This document shows positions 1 to 10,780 of a stretch of 64,000 nucleotides of DNA, piece after piece. Source of the stretch: Bacteroidales bacterium. GTDB lineage: Bacteria; Bacteroidota; Bacteroidia; Bacteroidales; F082. Positions within the stretch are counted from its first letter, which is position 1; the number at the start of each line of letters is the position of its first letter. The position numbers were made by a program, and so were the translations under genes. The stretch lies in the NCBI GenBank assembly GCA_024400455.1, contig JAKSMU010000006.1, positions 1 to 64,000 on the forward strand, read 5' to 3'. The notes beneath the pieces were generated by a model, which was given only the letters and a program-made list of their open reading frames with translations, had not been told where the DNA came from and did no database searches.

Positions 1-3
1 ATT

Positions 4-135
4 GGGACAATAAGCGTTTTCAACATGCTTTGGCTTTTACACATATTTTATATATAATATTAATAATATATTATTAAATATGTATAAGGAAAGGCAGAGA
101 CAAGGGGGCGTTTTATCGATTTTGCTTATTGTCCC
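4..135. repeat. Inverted repeat GGGACAATAAGC, long-spacer copy
   Basis: GGGACAATAAGC at 4-15 is matched by its complement GCTTATTGTCCC at 124-135. The right arm carries an inner GTTTTATCGATTTT, and TGTCCCAT-type repeats continue to about 160. Between the arms lies an AT-rich stretch (about 43-87) that is itself imperfectly palindromic, with ACATATTT near one end and AAATATGT near the other. A compact copy with a 15-nt spacer lies at 42537-42575. The 1-389 region before atpD contains only this element, a terminator hairpin and a promoter. Confidence 0.75.
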
Positions 136-175
136 ATGTCCCATTGTCCCATTTGTCCCATTTTTTACTGAGATT

Positions 176-217
176 GAAAAAACCGCCATTCAAGTCTATG
201 CCTGAATGACGGTTTTT
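176..217. terminator. Hairpin terminator of the AACCGCCATTCA family
   Basis: AACCGCCATTCA and TGAATGACGGTT form a stem with one wobble pair and a ~10-nt loop, flanked by A and T runs, so it could work on either strand. It probably ends whatever gene lies left of the window. Related hairpins occur near 7760, 42470, 44890 and 48545. Confidence 0.7.
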
Positions 218-278
218 CTCATTATGTGTCAGGAAGAATGGGAGCTGCTCGCGCTTCAGCCTGCACAAAAAAGAATAG

Positions 279-1898
<1,620 letters not shown>

Positions 1899-1906
1899 AC
1901 TGCGCC

Positions 1907-2146
1907 ATGAAAGTCGAAATCATTTCTCCCACATCGAAACTGTTTTCGGGCGAAGTCAAGTCGATAACGGTGCCCAGCAAAATGGGTCCTTTCACCCTAC
2001 TCGACCACCACGCTCCTATCGTCGCCATCCTCGAAGCAGGCAAGGTGATGCTGACCGACGAACAGGGAGAGAACCAGGAATTCGTCATCAAGGGCGGTTT
2101 TGCCGAACAACATGACAACACATTGATAATCTGTGCAGAACTATGA
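1907..2146 (+). CDS. atpC: F0F1 ATP synthase subunit epsilon, short form
   Basis: Central-stalk subunit. At 79 residues it holds only the N-terminal beta-sandwich (MKVEIISPTSKLFSGEVKSI through the final IICAEL). The C-terminal two-helix arm that regulates the enzyme in many bacteria is absent, as is usual in Bacteroidota. It starts 8 nt after atpD, and its stop overlaps the next ATG in an ATGA, indicating translational coupling. Confidence 0.92.
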   Translation: MKVEIISPTSKLFSGEVKSITVPSKMGPFTLLDHHAPIVAILEAGKVMLTDEQGENQEFVIKGGFAEQHDNTLIICAEL

Positions 2147-2547
2147 AGAAAGACGTCTTGACAACCAAATATCTGGCAATTTTCCTGCTTCTCTGCCTCG
2201 TGATTGACGGCATTCTGCTGTGCTGGCTTTCGCCCAAAGTGGAGATTTGGAACCGCTGGATGGCCATGATACCGATTATCTACATGATTCTCGGTGCCTA
2301 TTACGCCAACCTCATGAAGAAAAACGTCGACAACAACCCCAACAAACTGAATTGGCTTTATATTTATAAAGGTATAAAGATTGTCGTCAGCATCGTGATG
2401 ATGGTGCTTTATCTGGTCTTCGTCAAGCAAAGCGTCAAGCTGTTTCTCATCATCACGGCATTGTGCTATCTCATTGCCCTGGTGACCGAGACCTGCATCT
2501 ACACCGACTATGTGAAACAATCAAAAAAAGAGAGTAATAAAGCATGA
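2143..2547 (+). CDS. ATP synthase operon membrane protein (AtpI-like position)
   Basis: A 134-residue integral membrane protein with about four hydrophobic segments (roughly residues 10-30, 42-58, 75-95 and 98-116) and a Lys-rich C-terminus. It sits between atpC and atpB with ATGA overlaps on both sides, so it is translationally coupled to the synthase. The position fits the small AtpI/AtpZ-type assembly proteins of c-ring biogenesis, but I cannot assign it to that family by motif. The role is inferred from context. Confidence 0.75.
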   Translation: MKKDVLTTKYLAIFLLLCLVIDGILLCWLSPKVEIWNRWMAMIPIIYMILGAYYANLMKKNVDNNPNKLNWLYIYKGIKIVVSIVMMVLYLVFVKQSVKLFLIITALCYLIALVTETCIYTDYVKQSKKESNKA

Positions 2548-3695
2548 ACAATGTCTTTAAACATATCAGACACATTTTGGCAGCGGTGCTGCTGATGTTT
2601 ATGGTTCCGGCTATGGCTCAAGACTCAATCAGCGAGATGCCAGAGGCGGCCGAACCTGCATTGGCGGAAACCATAGCCGAAAAAGAGGCACCTGCCGAAG
2701 AAGGCGAAAAATTCGATGCCAAGTCGTTCATTTTCGGTCACACCGGCGATTCCTATTGTTTCCACATCACCGAAATCAAAGGCAAGCCTGTCTGCGTTTG
2801 GCTGCCCGTCATCGTGAAGAGCAAGGAACAAGGCTGGTGCGTCTTTTCATCGAAACACGTCTGCGAACTGAAAGACGGCGAGACCTACAACAATTTCTTC
2901 ATCGAGCCGATGACATCCGATTTCAAGCCGGGCAAACTGGTCGAAATCAACAGCGCCGGCGAAGTGGTGCGTCCGTTCGACATTTCGTTCACCAAGAACG
3001 CCTTCGGCATCTTCCTCGTGTGCATCTTCCTGCTGGCATTCTTCCTGCCTGCGGCAGCCAAATACAAGAAAGACCCGATGGCTCCGCCAACCCGTTACCA
3101 AGGCATGGTGGAATGGCTCACCTACATGGTTTTGGACGGCATCGTGAAGCCTTCCATCCATGGTGACAAATACAAGAAGTTTGCACCTTATTTATTAACG
3201 GTGTTCTTCTTCATCTTCTTCAGCAACATCTTCGGTCTGATACCGTTCTTCCCATTCAGTGCCAATGTCACAGGCAACCTTTCCATTACGGTCGTCCTCG
3301 CCCTGCTGACCTATTTCTTCGTCAACGTGTTCGGCAACAAGCACTATTGGAAAGACATCCTTTGGCCCGATGTGCCTATCTTCCTGAAGGCCTTCCCGCT
3401 GATGCCTATCATCGAACTCATCTCCACCATCACCAAGCCTTTCGCCCTGATGGTCCGTCTGTTCGCCAACATCCTTGCCGGCCACATCATCATCATGGTG
3501 CTGATGGGCCTGATCTTCATCCTTGGCGGCATGTACGGCACTGGCGTCGGAGCAGGCGTATCCATCATCTCCATTTTCATGTCGGTCTTCATGACCGCAT
3601 TGGAACTGCTGGTGGCCTACATCCAGGCCTACGTATTCACCATGCTGTCCTCACTCTTCATCGGCTTGGCCCAGGAAGAGCCTAAGGAAGCGTAA
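2544..3695 (+). CDS. atpB: F0F1 ATP synthase subunit a, with secreted N-terminal extension
   Basis: Membrane stator subunit forming the ion half-channels against the c-ring. Of 383 residues, the first ~25 look like a signal peptide ending PAMAQ, followed by a ~125-residue extracytoplasmic region rich in Glu and Ala. The usual transmembrane part then starts near residue 153. The key segment MVRLFANILAGH contains the essential Arg at about residue 305. The N-terminal extension is longer than in E. coli; long versions are known in Bacteroidota. It overlaps the upstream gene by 4 nt. Confidence 0.94.
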   Translation: MNNVFKHIRHILAAVLLMFMVPAMAQDSISEMPEAAEPALAETIAEKEAPAEEGEKFDAKSFIFGHTGDSYCFHITEIKGKPVCVWLPVIVKSKEQGWCVFSSKHVCELKDGETYNNFFIEPMTSDFKPGKLVEINSAGEVVRPFDISFTKNAFGIFLVCIFLLAFFLPAAAKYKKDPMAPPTRYQGMVEWLTYMVLDGIVKPSIHGDKYKKFAPYLLTVFFFIFFSNIFGLIPFFPFSANVTGNLSITVVLALLTYFFVNVFGNKHYWKDILWPDVPIFLKAFPLMPIIELISTITKPFALMVRLFANILAGHIIIMVLMGLIFILGGMYGTGVGAGVSIISIFMSVFMTALELLVAYIQAYVFTMLSSLFIGLAQEEPKEA

Positions 3696-3748
3696 AAACG
3701 ATTAAACAAGACAACAAATAAACAAACAATAATCCATTAATTAACTAA

Positions 3749-4021
<273 letters not shown>

Positions 4022-4077
4022 TTGTAAATCAGTCTGGGGTTTGTCGACAAACCCCAGACATTTAAAATGTTGAAAAA

Positions 4078-4581
4078 ATGGATTTATTTCTTCCCGAAAG
4101 TGGTCTGATAATATGGATGCTCATCGCGTTCCTTATCGTTTTCGTCATCCTTGCCAAGGTAGGTTGGCCAATGATTATGAACGCCGTCGACAAGCGCAAC
4201 CAACATATCATCGACTCACTCAAAGCAGCGCAGGAAGCCAATGAAGCCCTGGCTGGCGTTGAGGAAAAGAGAAAAGAAGTCATGGCTGAGACACAGGCCG
4301 AGCAAATCCGTATCATGAAGGAAAGCCAAGAGCTTAAGAATCAGATTATGGAAGAAGCTAAGGCCCAGGCACGTGCCGAAGCCGAAAAGATTGTGGCCGA
4401 TGCCCGTCTCCGCATCGAAAAGGAACAGGCCGAAGCCATGTCACAAGTGAAAAACGAAGTGGTGGCCCTTTCGGTCAGCATTGCAGAGAAACTGCTGCAA
4501 CGCGAACTGGGAGACAAGAAGTCGCAAAGCGATTACATCGACCAACTGCTCAAGAACAACAACCAACATATTGAGGCATAA
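4078..4581 (+). CDS. atpF: F0F1 ATP synthase subunit b
   Basis: Peripheral stalk subunit of 167 residues. One N-terminal membrane helix (about residues 9-29, LIIWMLIAFLIVFVILAKVG) is followed by a long, charged, Ala/Glu/Lys-rich coiled coil. This is the standard arrangement for the dimeric stator stalk linking subunit a to delta and alpha. It is 56 nt after atpE and 2 nt before atpH. Confidence 0.94.
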   Translation: MDLFLPESGLIIWMLIAFLIVFVILAKVGWPMIMNAVDKRNQHIIDSLKAAQEANEALAGVEEKRKEVMAETQAEQIRIMKESQELKNQIMEEAKAQARAEAEKIVADARLRIEKEQAEAMSQVKNEVVALSVSIAEKLLQRELGDKKSQSDYIDQLLKNNNQHIEA

Positions 4582-4583
4582 CC

Positions 4584-5129
4584 ATGAACGACGGAAAGAT
4601 ATCGGTCAGATACGCAAGAGCGCTTTATAACCTCGCCTGTGAAAACCGGTGCGAAGACACGGTTTATGAAGCATTACGCAACTTTACCGTTAGTGTTGGC
4701 CAAAACTTTGCCCAATTTGACGCTGTCCTGGCCAATCCCATCATCAGCGATGAGGACAAGGTCGGTCTCATCAATGCCGCCATCGGCGAATCGGTTCCCG
4801 ACTGCCTCAAAGGTTTTGTCAAATTCGTCGTCGAACAAGGACGCGAAAGCAAGATGTACCTGATAGCACTGAAATATCAGGAAAAATACCGTACCGACAA
4901 GAACATCCTGCTCACCCATGTCACGACCGCTACGGAATTGCCGGCTGAGACCTTGGAGAAAATCAAGACATACGTCGAAAAGATTTTCCATGCCACGGTG
5001 GAAACCACAGTCAGCATCGACCCGAAACTCATCGGCGGCTACACCCTCGACATCGAAAACAACCGTATGGATGCCAGCGTTGCAGGGCAGCTGAACAGAG
5101 TAAAAGAGGAACTGAAACGCGAGCAATAA
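4584..5129 (+). CDS. atpH: F0F1 ATP synthase subunit delta
   Basis: Stalk-to-head connector of 181 residues. The N-terminal helical domain begins ISVRYARALYNLA. The C-terminal part includes the family pattern in which a beta strand ends DPKLIGGYTLDIENNRMDAS (about residues 147-166). It is followed 32 nt later by atpA. Confidence 0.94.
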   Translation: MNDGKISVRYARALYNLACENRCEDTVYEALRNFTVSVGQNFAQFDAVLANPIISDEDKVGLINAAIGESVPDCLKGFVKFVVEQGRESKMYLIALKYQEKYRTDKNILLTHVTTATELPAETLEKIKTYVEKIFHATVETTVSIDPKLIGGYTLDIENNRMDASVAGQLNRVKEELKREQ

Positions 5130-5161
5130 ACAATTAAACGAAAAACAAATAAACAACATAT

Positions 5162-6739
5162 ATGTCAGACATCAAACCTAGTGAAATATCAAGCATCCTG
5201 CAAATGCAGCTCCAACATCTGAGCAGCAAGGTTCAGTTTGAGGAGATTGGCAAGGTGCTGCAAGTGAGCGACGGCGTGGCCCGTGTCTATGGTCTGGAAA
5301 AGGTTCAGTCGAACGAACTGGTCCAGTTTGAAAACGGCACCATGGGCGTTGTGCTCAATCTGGAAGAAGACAATGTCGGTGTCGTGCTTTTGGGACCAAC
5401 CGAAGGCATCAAGGAAGGCGAAACCGTGAAGCGCACCCAGCGCATTGCATCCGTCCTCGCAGGCGAAGGCATGTTGGGCCGCGTAGTCAACGGCTTGGGT
5501 CTCCCAATCGACGGTAAAGGCCCTATCCAAGGCAAGACCTACGAGATGCCGCTCGAGCGCAAGGCTCCGGGCGTCATCTTCCGTCAGCCTGTGAACGAGC
5601 CGCTGCAAACCGGCTTGAAGGCCATCGACGCCATGATTCCTATCGGCCGCGGACAGCGTGAGCTTATCATCGGCGACCGTCAGACCGGTAAGACCGCCAT
5701 TGCCATCGACACCATCATCAACCAGAAGGAAAACTTCAAGAAAGGCGACCCGATTTACTGCATCTATGTGGCTGTAGGTCAGAAGGGTTCAACCGTTGCC
5801 AATCTAGTCAACACCCTCGAAGCCAACGGCGCCATGGACTACACCATCGTAGTCTCCGCCACTGCTTCCGACCCTGCCGCCATGCAGTTCTATGCACCAT
5901 ATGCTGGCGCCGCCATCGCCGAATATTTCCGCGACACGGGGCGTCATGCCTTGGTCATCTACGACGACTTGTCGAAACAGGCTGTGGCTTACCGCGAAGT
6001 CTCTCTGATTTTGCGTCGTCCTCCAGGGCGTGAAGCTTATCCTGGCGATATCTTCTACCTGCACAGCCGTCTGCTTGAACGTGCCGCCAAGGTCATCAAG
6101 AACGATGATGTGGCCCGCAAGATGAACGACCTGCCGGAAAGCCTGAAGGACATCGTGAAAGGCGGCGGTTCAATGACTGCACTTCCTATCATCGAAACAC
6201 AGGCTGGCGACGTCTCCGCTTACATTCCGACTAACGTGATTTCCATCACCGATGGACAGATATTCCTAGAGACAGGCCTCTTCAACGCAGGTGTACGTCC
6301 GGCTATCAACGTAGGTATTTCGGTGTCGCGTGTCGGTGGTAACGCACAAATCAAGTCCATGAAGAAAGTAGCCGGTACGCTAAAACTCGACCAGGCTCAA
6401 TTCCGCGAGATGGAAGCCTTCTCGAAATTCGGCGCCGAACTCGATGCCGCCACCATCGCCATCCTCGACAAAGGTACAAAGAACGTTGAACTGCTGAAAC
6501 AGAATCAGTATTCGCCAATGCCAGTCGAAAAGCAGATCGCCATCATTTTCTGCGGCACCAACGGACTGCTCAGCAAAGTGCCGGTCAACCGTGTCCGCGA
6601 ATTTGAAAAGCAATATCTCGACATCCTCGATGCCAAGCACCGCGACATTCTCGACCAACTGAAATCAGGCAAAATCGACGATAACATCAAGGCTGTCCTG
6701 AAAGAAGAAGCTTTGGCACTCAGCGAACAATTCAAATAA
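5162..6739 (+). CDS. atpA: F0F1 ATP synthase subunit alpha
   Basis: Non-catalytic nucleotide-binding subunit of the F1 hexamer, 525 residues. The Walker A loop GDRQTGKT is at residues 171-178. The family signature [14 protein letters not shown], with the conserved Arg, is near residue 380. The N-terminus [10 protein letters not shown] and length are normal. Confidence 0.97.
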   Translation: MSDIKPSEISSILQMQLQHLSSKVQFEEIGKVLQVSDGVARVYGLEKVQSNELVQFENGTMGVVLNLEEDNVGVVLLGPTEGIKEGETVKRTQRIASVLAGEGMLGRVVNGLGLPIDGKGPIQGKTYEMPLERKAPGVIFRQPVNEPLQTGLKAIDAMIPIGRGQRELIIGDRQTGKTAIAIDTIINQKENFKKGDPIYCIYVAVGQKGSTVANLVNTLEANGAMDYTIVVSATASDPAAMQFYAPYAGAAIAEYFRDTGRHALVIYDDLSKQAVAYREVSLILRRPPGREAYPGDIFYLHSRLLERAAKVIKNDDVARKMNDLPESLKDIVKGGGSMTALPIIETQAGDVSAYIPTNVISITDGQIFLETGLFNAGVRPAINVGISVSRVGGNAQIKSMKKVAGTLKLDQAQFREMEAFSKFGAELDAATIAILDKGTKNVELLKQNQYSPMPVEKQIAIIFCGTNGLLSKVPVNRVREFEKQYLDILDAKHRDILDQLKSGKIDDNIKAVLKEEALALSEQFK

Positions 6740-6742
6740 CAG

Positions 6743-6815
6743 GCTGCGAGACAACGGGACTGCGAGACAACGAGGATTCGTGGTCTCGCAATCTCGAAGG
6801 CCCGCAATCTCGAAA
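6743..6815. repeat. Short direct and inverted repeats between atpA and atpG
   Basis: CTGCGAGACAACG occurs at 6744-6756 and 6760-6772. It is followed by complementary blocks, CTCGCAATCTCG near 6785 and CCGCAATCTCG near 6802. The set could fold into alternative hairpins between two translated genes. It may be a decayed dispersed repeat or modulate atpG expression. Confidence 0.55.
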
Positions 6816-6830
6816 TCAAACAACTAAGCA

Positions 6831-7712
6831 ATGGCATCACTGAAAGAAATACGCGCACGAATTGCATCGGTGGCTTCGACACAGAAAATCACCAACGCCA
6901 TGAAAATGGTGTCGGCGGCAAAACTGAAGAAAGCCGAGGCTACGACTTTGAAGTTCGTCCCTTATAAAACCAAGCTTTCCGAAGCGCTGACAAATTATCT
7001 CAGCTCGATGGAGGAATCGGTCAACATTCCGCTCGCCGAGCACAGAGAGGTCAGGAAAGTGGCGCTGATGGCATTTTCGTCGAACAGCGGCTTGTGCGGT
7101 GTCTACAACTCCAACATCAACAAGCTTTTCAAGGCCACCTACGATGAATATGCCGCACAAATCGGTGCTGAGAACATCCTGATCTACACCGTCGGCAAGA
7201 AAATCAACGACTACATGAAGCGCGTCGGACTTCCCGTCGAAAAGCATTATCATGAACTCAGTGAAAAACCGAGCTACGATTCGGCTTGCGAAATCAGCGA
7301 CATGTTCGTCGACATGTTCCTCAAGGGCGAAGTCGACAAGGTGGAACTGATTTTCAACCACTACAAGAACACCGGCGTTCAGATTCCGCAACGCGAAGCC
7401 GTGTTGCCGCTTTCCACCGACATTGAAACGGCCGGCGACAGCAAATCCTCATTGGATTACATCGTTGAACCTTCGAAAGAAGAGTTCGTCAACGAACTGG
7501 TGCCTAAGGTTTTGCGCACCAACTTCTACTCCACTATGCTCGACGCCTTCACGGCAGAACACGGTGCCCGCACCACTGCCATGCACATTGCATCCGACAA
7601 TGCCGAGACCTTGTCGCAAGAGCTGAAGATACTCTACAACAAAGCACGTCAGGAAGTCATCACCAACGAACTGATTGATATTGTCGGTGGCGCTGAGGCG
7701 TTGAATGGATAA
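6831..7712 (+). CDS. atpG: F0F1 ATP synthase subunit gamma
   Basis: Rotating central shaft of F1, 293 residues. Both diagnostic ends are present: ASLKEIRARIASVASTQKIT at the N-terminus, and the C-terminal helix ending with ITNELIDIVGGAEAL. It is the last gene of the operon. It is separated from atpA by an 91-nt repeat-bearing spacer and followed by a palindrome and a strong hairpin terminator. Confidence 0.95.
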   Translation: MASLKEIRARIASVASTQKITNAMKMVSAAKLKKAEATTLKFVPYKTKLSEALTNYLSSMEESVNIPLAEHREVRKVALMAFSSNSGLCGVYNSNINKLFKATYDEYAAQIGAENILIYTVGKKINDYMKRVGLPVEKHYHELSEKPSYDSACEISDMFVDMFLKGEVDKVELIFNHYKNTGVQIPQREAVLPLSTDIETAGDSKSSLDYIVEPSKEEFVNELVPKVLRTNFYSTMLDAFTAEHGARTTAMHIASDNAETLSQELKILYNKARQEVITNELIDIVGGAEALNG

Positions 7713-7730
7713 TACGAAATCAATTATTTA

Positions 7731-7750
7731 AGACGCGATGAATCGCGTCT
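7731..7750. repeat. GACGCGAT palindrome
   Basis: AGACGCGAT and ATCGCGTCT are separated by 2 nt and followed by CTACA. The same core recurs near 12401, 31957, 42411, 44855 and 48518, each time just after a gene end. Here it directly precedes the AAACCGTCATTCA terminator. Confidence 0.8.
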
Positions 7751-7758
7751 CTACAGAT

Positions 7759-7794
7759 AAAAACCGTCATTCAGGCTTGAATGGCGGTTTTTTA
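7759..7794 (+). terminator. Terminator of the atp operon
   Basis: AAACCGTCATTCA pairs with TGAATGGCGGTTT (13 bp, one wobble) and is followed by a run of T. This is a classical intrinsic terminator. Confidence 0.85.
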
Positions 7795-7819
7795 TTTCCG
7801 CTTATTTTTGAAAGATTTC

Positions 7820-7827
7820 TATCTTTG
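7820..7827 (+). promoter_or_regulatory. Bacteroidota -7 promoter element
   Basis: TATCTTTG, followed by C, lies only 5 nt before the ATG of the small lipoprotein gene. The transcript would begin at or next to the start codon, giving a leaderless mRNA or a downstream start. Confidence 0.6.
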
Positions 7828-7832
7828 CAGCG

Positions 7833-8255
7833 ATGAAATGGAAACATCTCATATTGTCTTTCGCCGTGTTTGCGGCTTTGTTTTCCTGCACAAGGACAAA
7901 TGCTCCGTTGCCTGAAGAAGACATGCTTTATCGCGTGGAGTGCTTCTATCAGCATAATCCCGACAGCGCCTTACAGATTCTCGACACGCTTCGTCTCGAC
8001 CGCCTTTCGGAAAAGGAACTCGCCCACTATAACCTACTTTGGGTTAAGGTAAACGAGCCTTATTGGGCTTACAAACCTGAAAGCGACTCAATGCTGAACG
8101 AAGCCGTGCAGTATTTTTCGCACAGCAACGACTTGTACTTCAAAGCCTTGACATTGATGATCACCGCACGTTATGAAAAACTTGCAGGAAATGAAGCCGA
8201 ATCGGTGAAAAACGAACTGCAAGCCTTAGAAGTCATCGAGCAATGCATGTTTTGA
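7833..8255 (+). CDS. Short TPR-type lipoprotein, probably truncated
   Basis: A 140-residue protein with a lipoprotein signal (lipobox LFSC, Cys at residue 19). The mature part has helix-rich, TPR-like text such as ALQILDTLRLDRLSEKELAHY. This resembles the N-terminus of the long TPR lipoproteins of Bacteroidota that often continue to a membrane helix and a DNA-binding domain. Here the frame stops abruptly and nothing related follows before the tsf terminator. A truncated remnant is likely, though a functional short lipoprotein cannot be excluded. Confidence 0.55.
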   Translation: MKWKHLILSFAVFAALFSCTRTNAPLPEEDMLYRVECFYQHNPDSALQILDTLRLDRLSEKELAHYNLLWVKVNEPYWAYKPESDSMLNEAVQYFSHSNDLYFKALTLMITARYEKLAGNEAESVKNELQALEVIEQCMF

Positions 8256-8289
8256 CTTTGCAGCATCAAATCATAAGCAACACAAAACC

Positions 8290-8320
8290 AAAAAGAGGCA
8301 CTCGTTTGAGTGCCTCTTTT
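8290..8320. terminator. Bidirectional terminator
   Basis: AAAAGAGGCACTC and GAGTGCCTCTTTT form a perfect stem with a 4-nt loop and A/T runs on both sides. It lies between the plus-strand lipoprotein gene and the end of tsf on the minus strand, serving both. Confidence 0.88.
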
Positions 8321-8343
8321 CATTATTAGCGTAAATCCGGGAA

Positions 8344-9342
8344 TTATTCGCCGAGCTTAATGCGGACGAAATTGTTCACGGTAGCTTCCTTATCGCCATC
8401 CTGGATGAACTGAGCGACAGTCTTAGGATCAGCAACGAGAGAAACCTGGTTCAGCAGGCAGTTTTCCTTGAAGAACTTGTTCAGACGGCCATTAGCGATG
8501 TTGGCAATCATCTGTTCTGGCATGTTAGCAGCCTTTTCTTCAGCGGTCTTAGCCTTGATTTCGCGAACCTTGTCAGCGTCTTCCTGTGTGAACCAACCCT
8601 TAGCCATGTTGGATTCGATGTGAGCTTCGCTGTCGAACCATGCTGGGTTGAAACCGGCCTTCTTCAGAGCCACTTCAACAGCCTTGTCAACTTGTTCCTG
8701 CTTGGTCTTTTCGATAGCGACCTGAAGTTCGCGGTCCTTGACTTCCTGTGAAACACAAGCTTCGCTGACAGCCATTGGGTTCATAGCTGCGACGTGCAGA
8801 GCGACTTCGTGAGCGACTTCGTCAACAGTAGCGAATGACTTGTTCATTTCAAGAATAACAGCCAGACGGTTGCCTGGGTGATTGTAATTGGTCACATATT
8901 CACCTTCGAGGACTCTAAAAGCGCCAAGTTCGGTCTTTTCACCGGTCACAGCACCTTCATTGGTGATAGCAGCTTCAACGGTCATGCCGTTATATGCCAT
9001 AGCCTTCAGGGCTTCAATGTCCTTAACACGGTTTTCAACAGCCATGTCGAGCATATCCTTTGTGAACTTAACGAAGTCAGCATTGTTAGCGACGAAGTCG
9101 GTTTCGCAGTTCAGCATGATGACAGCTGCATATTTGTGGTCTTCAGTGCACTTTGAAAGAACGCAACCTTCTGAAGCGGTGCGGTCAGCGCGCTTAGCAG
9201 CCTTAGCCATACCTTTTTTGCGGAGCAGGTCGATAGCCTGTTCGATGTTACCTTCGGTTTCGACGAGTGCCTTTTTGCAATCCATCATGCCAGCACCTGT
9301 CATTTGTCTCAGTTCGTTAACTTGAGAAGCGGTAATATTCAT
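8344..9342 (-). CDS. tsf: Translation elongation factor Ts
   Basis: Guanine nucleotide exchange factor for EF-Tu, 332 residues. The N-terminal UBA-like domain has the signature LRQMTGAGMMDCKKAL, and the core exchange motif TDFVANNADF is near residue 80. It is last in the operon rplM-rpsI-rpsB-tsf. It is separated from rpsB by a 117-nt spacer carrying an inverted repeat that may reduce or end read-through. Confidence 0.96.
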   Translation of the reverse strand: MNITASQVNELRQMTGAGMMDCKKALVETEGNIEQAIDLLRKKGMAKAAKRADRTASEGCVLSKCTEDHKYAAVIMLNCETDFVANNADFVKFTKDMLDMAVENRVKDIEALKAMAYNGMTVEAAITNEGAVTGEKTELGAFRVLEGEYVTNYNHPGNRLAVILEMNKSFATVDEVAHEVALHVAAMNPMAVSEACVSQEVKDRELQVAIEKTKQEQVDKAVEVALKKAGFNPAWFDSEAHIESNMAKGWFTQEDADKVREIKAKTAEEKAANMPEQMIANIANGRLNKFFKENCLLNQVSLVADPKTVAQFIQDGDKEATVNNFVRIKLGE

Positions 9343-9380
9343 TGTAATTCTTTCTTATTAAGGTTATTAAAAAAATGCAA

Positions 9381-9448
9381 CTGGCTGTTTGCCGTTTTTA
9401 GCTATCGGCTGAAAGGCTAACGGCTAAAAGCGAAAGGCAAACGGCCAG
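9381..9448. repeat. Inverted repeat between rpsB and tsf
   Basis: CTGGCTGTTTGCC at 9381-9393 faces GGCAAACGGCCAG at 9436-9448, with inner repeats of GGCTAACGGCTAA type. It could be an attenuating hairpin in the rpsB-tsf transcript or a dispersed intergenic repeat. Confidence 0.6.
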
Positions 9449-9459
9449 CAGCACACTAA

Positions 9460-10281
9460 TTATTTCTTAGCGACAGGTTTACGAGGACGTCTGTTGCCAC
9501 GTGGTCTTCTTTCGTCCTTGTTTTCTTCTTCCTGAGCTTCTTCCTTTTCTTCTTCGAGGTCTTCTTCCGATTCGTCAACGAGATCCTTGTTGTTCTTACG
9601 TTCGTTGATGCCTTCTTCGATAGCTTCTACCATCTTGCCGAGAATGAGGGCGATAGACTTTGAAGCGTCATCATTAGCAGGGATTGGGAAATCGATGAGG
9701 TTAGGATTGGTGTTGGTATCGACGATAGCGAAGGTAGGGATGTTGAGCTTACGGGCTTCAGCAACAGCGATGTGTTCCTTCATGATGTCGACGACAAACA
9801 AAGCTGAAGGCAGACGGCTAAGGTCAGCGATTGAACCGAGGTTCTTTTCAAGCTTTTCGCGTTCGCGTTCGATCTGGAGCTTTTCACGCTTTGAGAGGCT
9901 CTTGTAAGCATCGCTTGCCATCATTTTGTCAATGCTAGCCATCTTCTTCACAGCCTTACGGATGGTGGCGAAGTTGGTGAGCATACCGCCAGGCCAACGT
10001 TCGGTGACGTATGGCATGTTGACTCTCTTAGCATAGTCGGCGACGACTTCCTTAGCTTGCTTTTTGGTAGCAACGAAAAGGACTCTCTTGCCTGATTTGG
10101 CCAGTTGGCAAAGAGCAGCTGCTGCTTCGTCCATCTTAGCCTGGGTCTTATAAAGGTCAATGATGTGGATGCCATTGCGCTCCATGAAAATATAAGGAGC
10201 CATGTTCGGATTCCATTTTCTCTTGAGATGTCCGAAATGACAACCGGCATCTAATAATTCTTCAAATGTTACTTGTGTCAT
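9460..10281 (-). CDS. rpsB: 30S ribosomal protein S2
   Basis: Small-subunit protein, 273 residues. Family motifs are LDAGCHFGHLKRKWNPNMAPYIF at the N-terminus (key residues GCHFGH and WNP) and FAIVDTNTNPNLIDFPIPAN in the C-terminal half. It carries an extra ~45-residue tail, first acidic (EEDLEEEKEEAQEEENKDE) and then Arg/Lys/Pro-rich, as in other Bacteroidota S2 proteins. Confidence 0.96.
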   Translation of the reverse strand: MTQVTFEELLDAGCHFGHLKRKWNPNMAPYIFMERNGIHIIDLYKTQAKMDEAAAALCQLAKSGKRVLFVATKKQAKEVVADYAKRVNMPYVTERWPGGMLTNFATIRKAVKKMASIDKMMASDAYKSLSKREKLQIEREREKLEKNLGSIADLSRLPSALFVVDIMKEHIAVAEARKLNIPTFAIVDTNTNPNLIDFPIPANDDASKSIALILGKMVEAIEEGINERKNNKDLVDESEEDLEEEKEEAQEEENKDERRPRGNRRPRKPVAKK

Positions 10282-10391
10282 GAGTTTTCTTTTAAATGTT
10301 TACATTCACTAAATACAATTGCCAAGTAGTTCTCTGCAAGAAAAATCTCAGCAATTTGGATACTAAACAAAATCGCTTGGCTTTTGAGAGC

Positions 10392-10778
10392 TTAACGTTT
10401 GCTGAATTGGAACTTCTTACGGGCACCTGGCTGACCTGGCTTCTTACGTTCGACCATACGTGGGTCGCGGCGCATGAGGCCATTCTTCTTCAGGGTAGGA
10501 CGATACTCGGCGTCGATTTCGCAAAGGGCGCGGCTGATAGCCAGACGAAGGGCTTCAGCTTGACCGTTGATGCCACCACCATCGAGGTTGACCTTGATGT
10601 CATACTTACCGAGGTTGTCGGTCAGCATCAGAGGCTGTTCAACCACAAAGTGGAGGATGCTTGTTGGAAAGTACTCCTTGTAGTCGCGCTTGTTCACCGT
10701 AATGTTACCATTGCCAGCCTTCATATAAATGCGGGCAACGGCGGTCTTTCTTCTACCTAAAGCGTTGATAACTTCCAT
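10392..10778 (-). CDS. rpsI: 30S ribosomal protein S9
   Basis: Small-subunit protein, 128 residues. It has the typical start INALGRRKTAVARIYMK and the basic C-terminus ending GARKKFQFSKR, whose last residues contact P-site tRNA. It begins 2 nt after rplM, the usual L13-S9 pair. Confidence 0.97.
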   Translation of the reverse strand: MEVINALGRRKTAVARIYMKAGNGNITVNKRDYKEYFPTSILHFVVEQPLMLTDNLGKYDIKVNLDGGGINGQAEALRLAISRALCEIDAEYRPTLKKNGLMRRDPRMVERKKPGQPGARKKFQFSKR

Positions 10779-10780
10779 GA

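Noticed and set aside
6743..6815. Possible CRISPR-like repeats between atpA and atpG
   Set aside because: Only two direct copies with a 3-nt gap plus inverted copies; no regular spacers and no cas genes.
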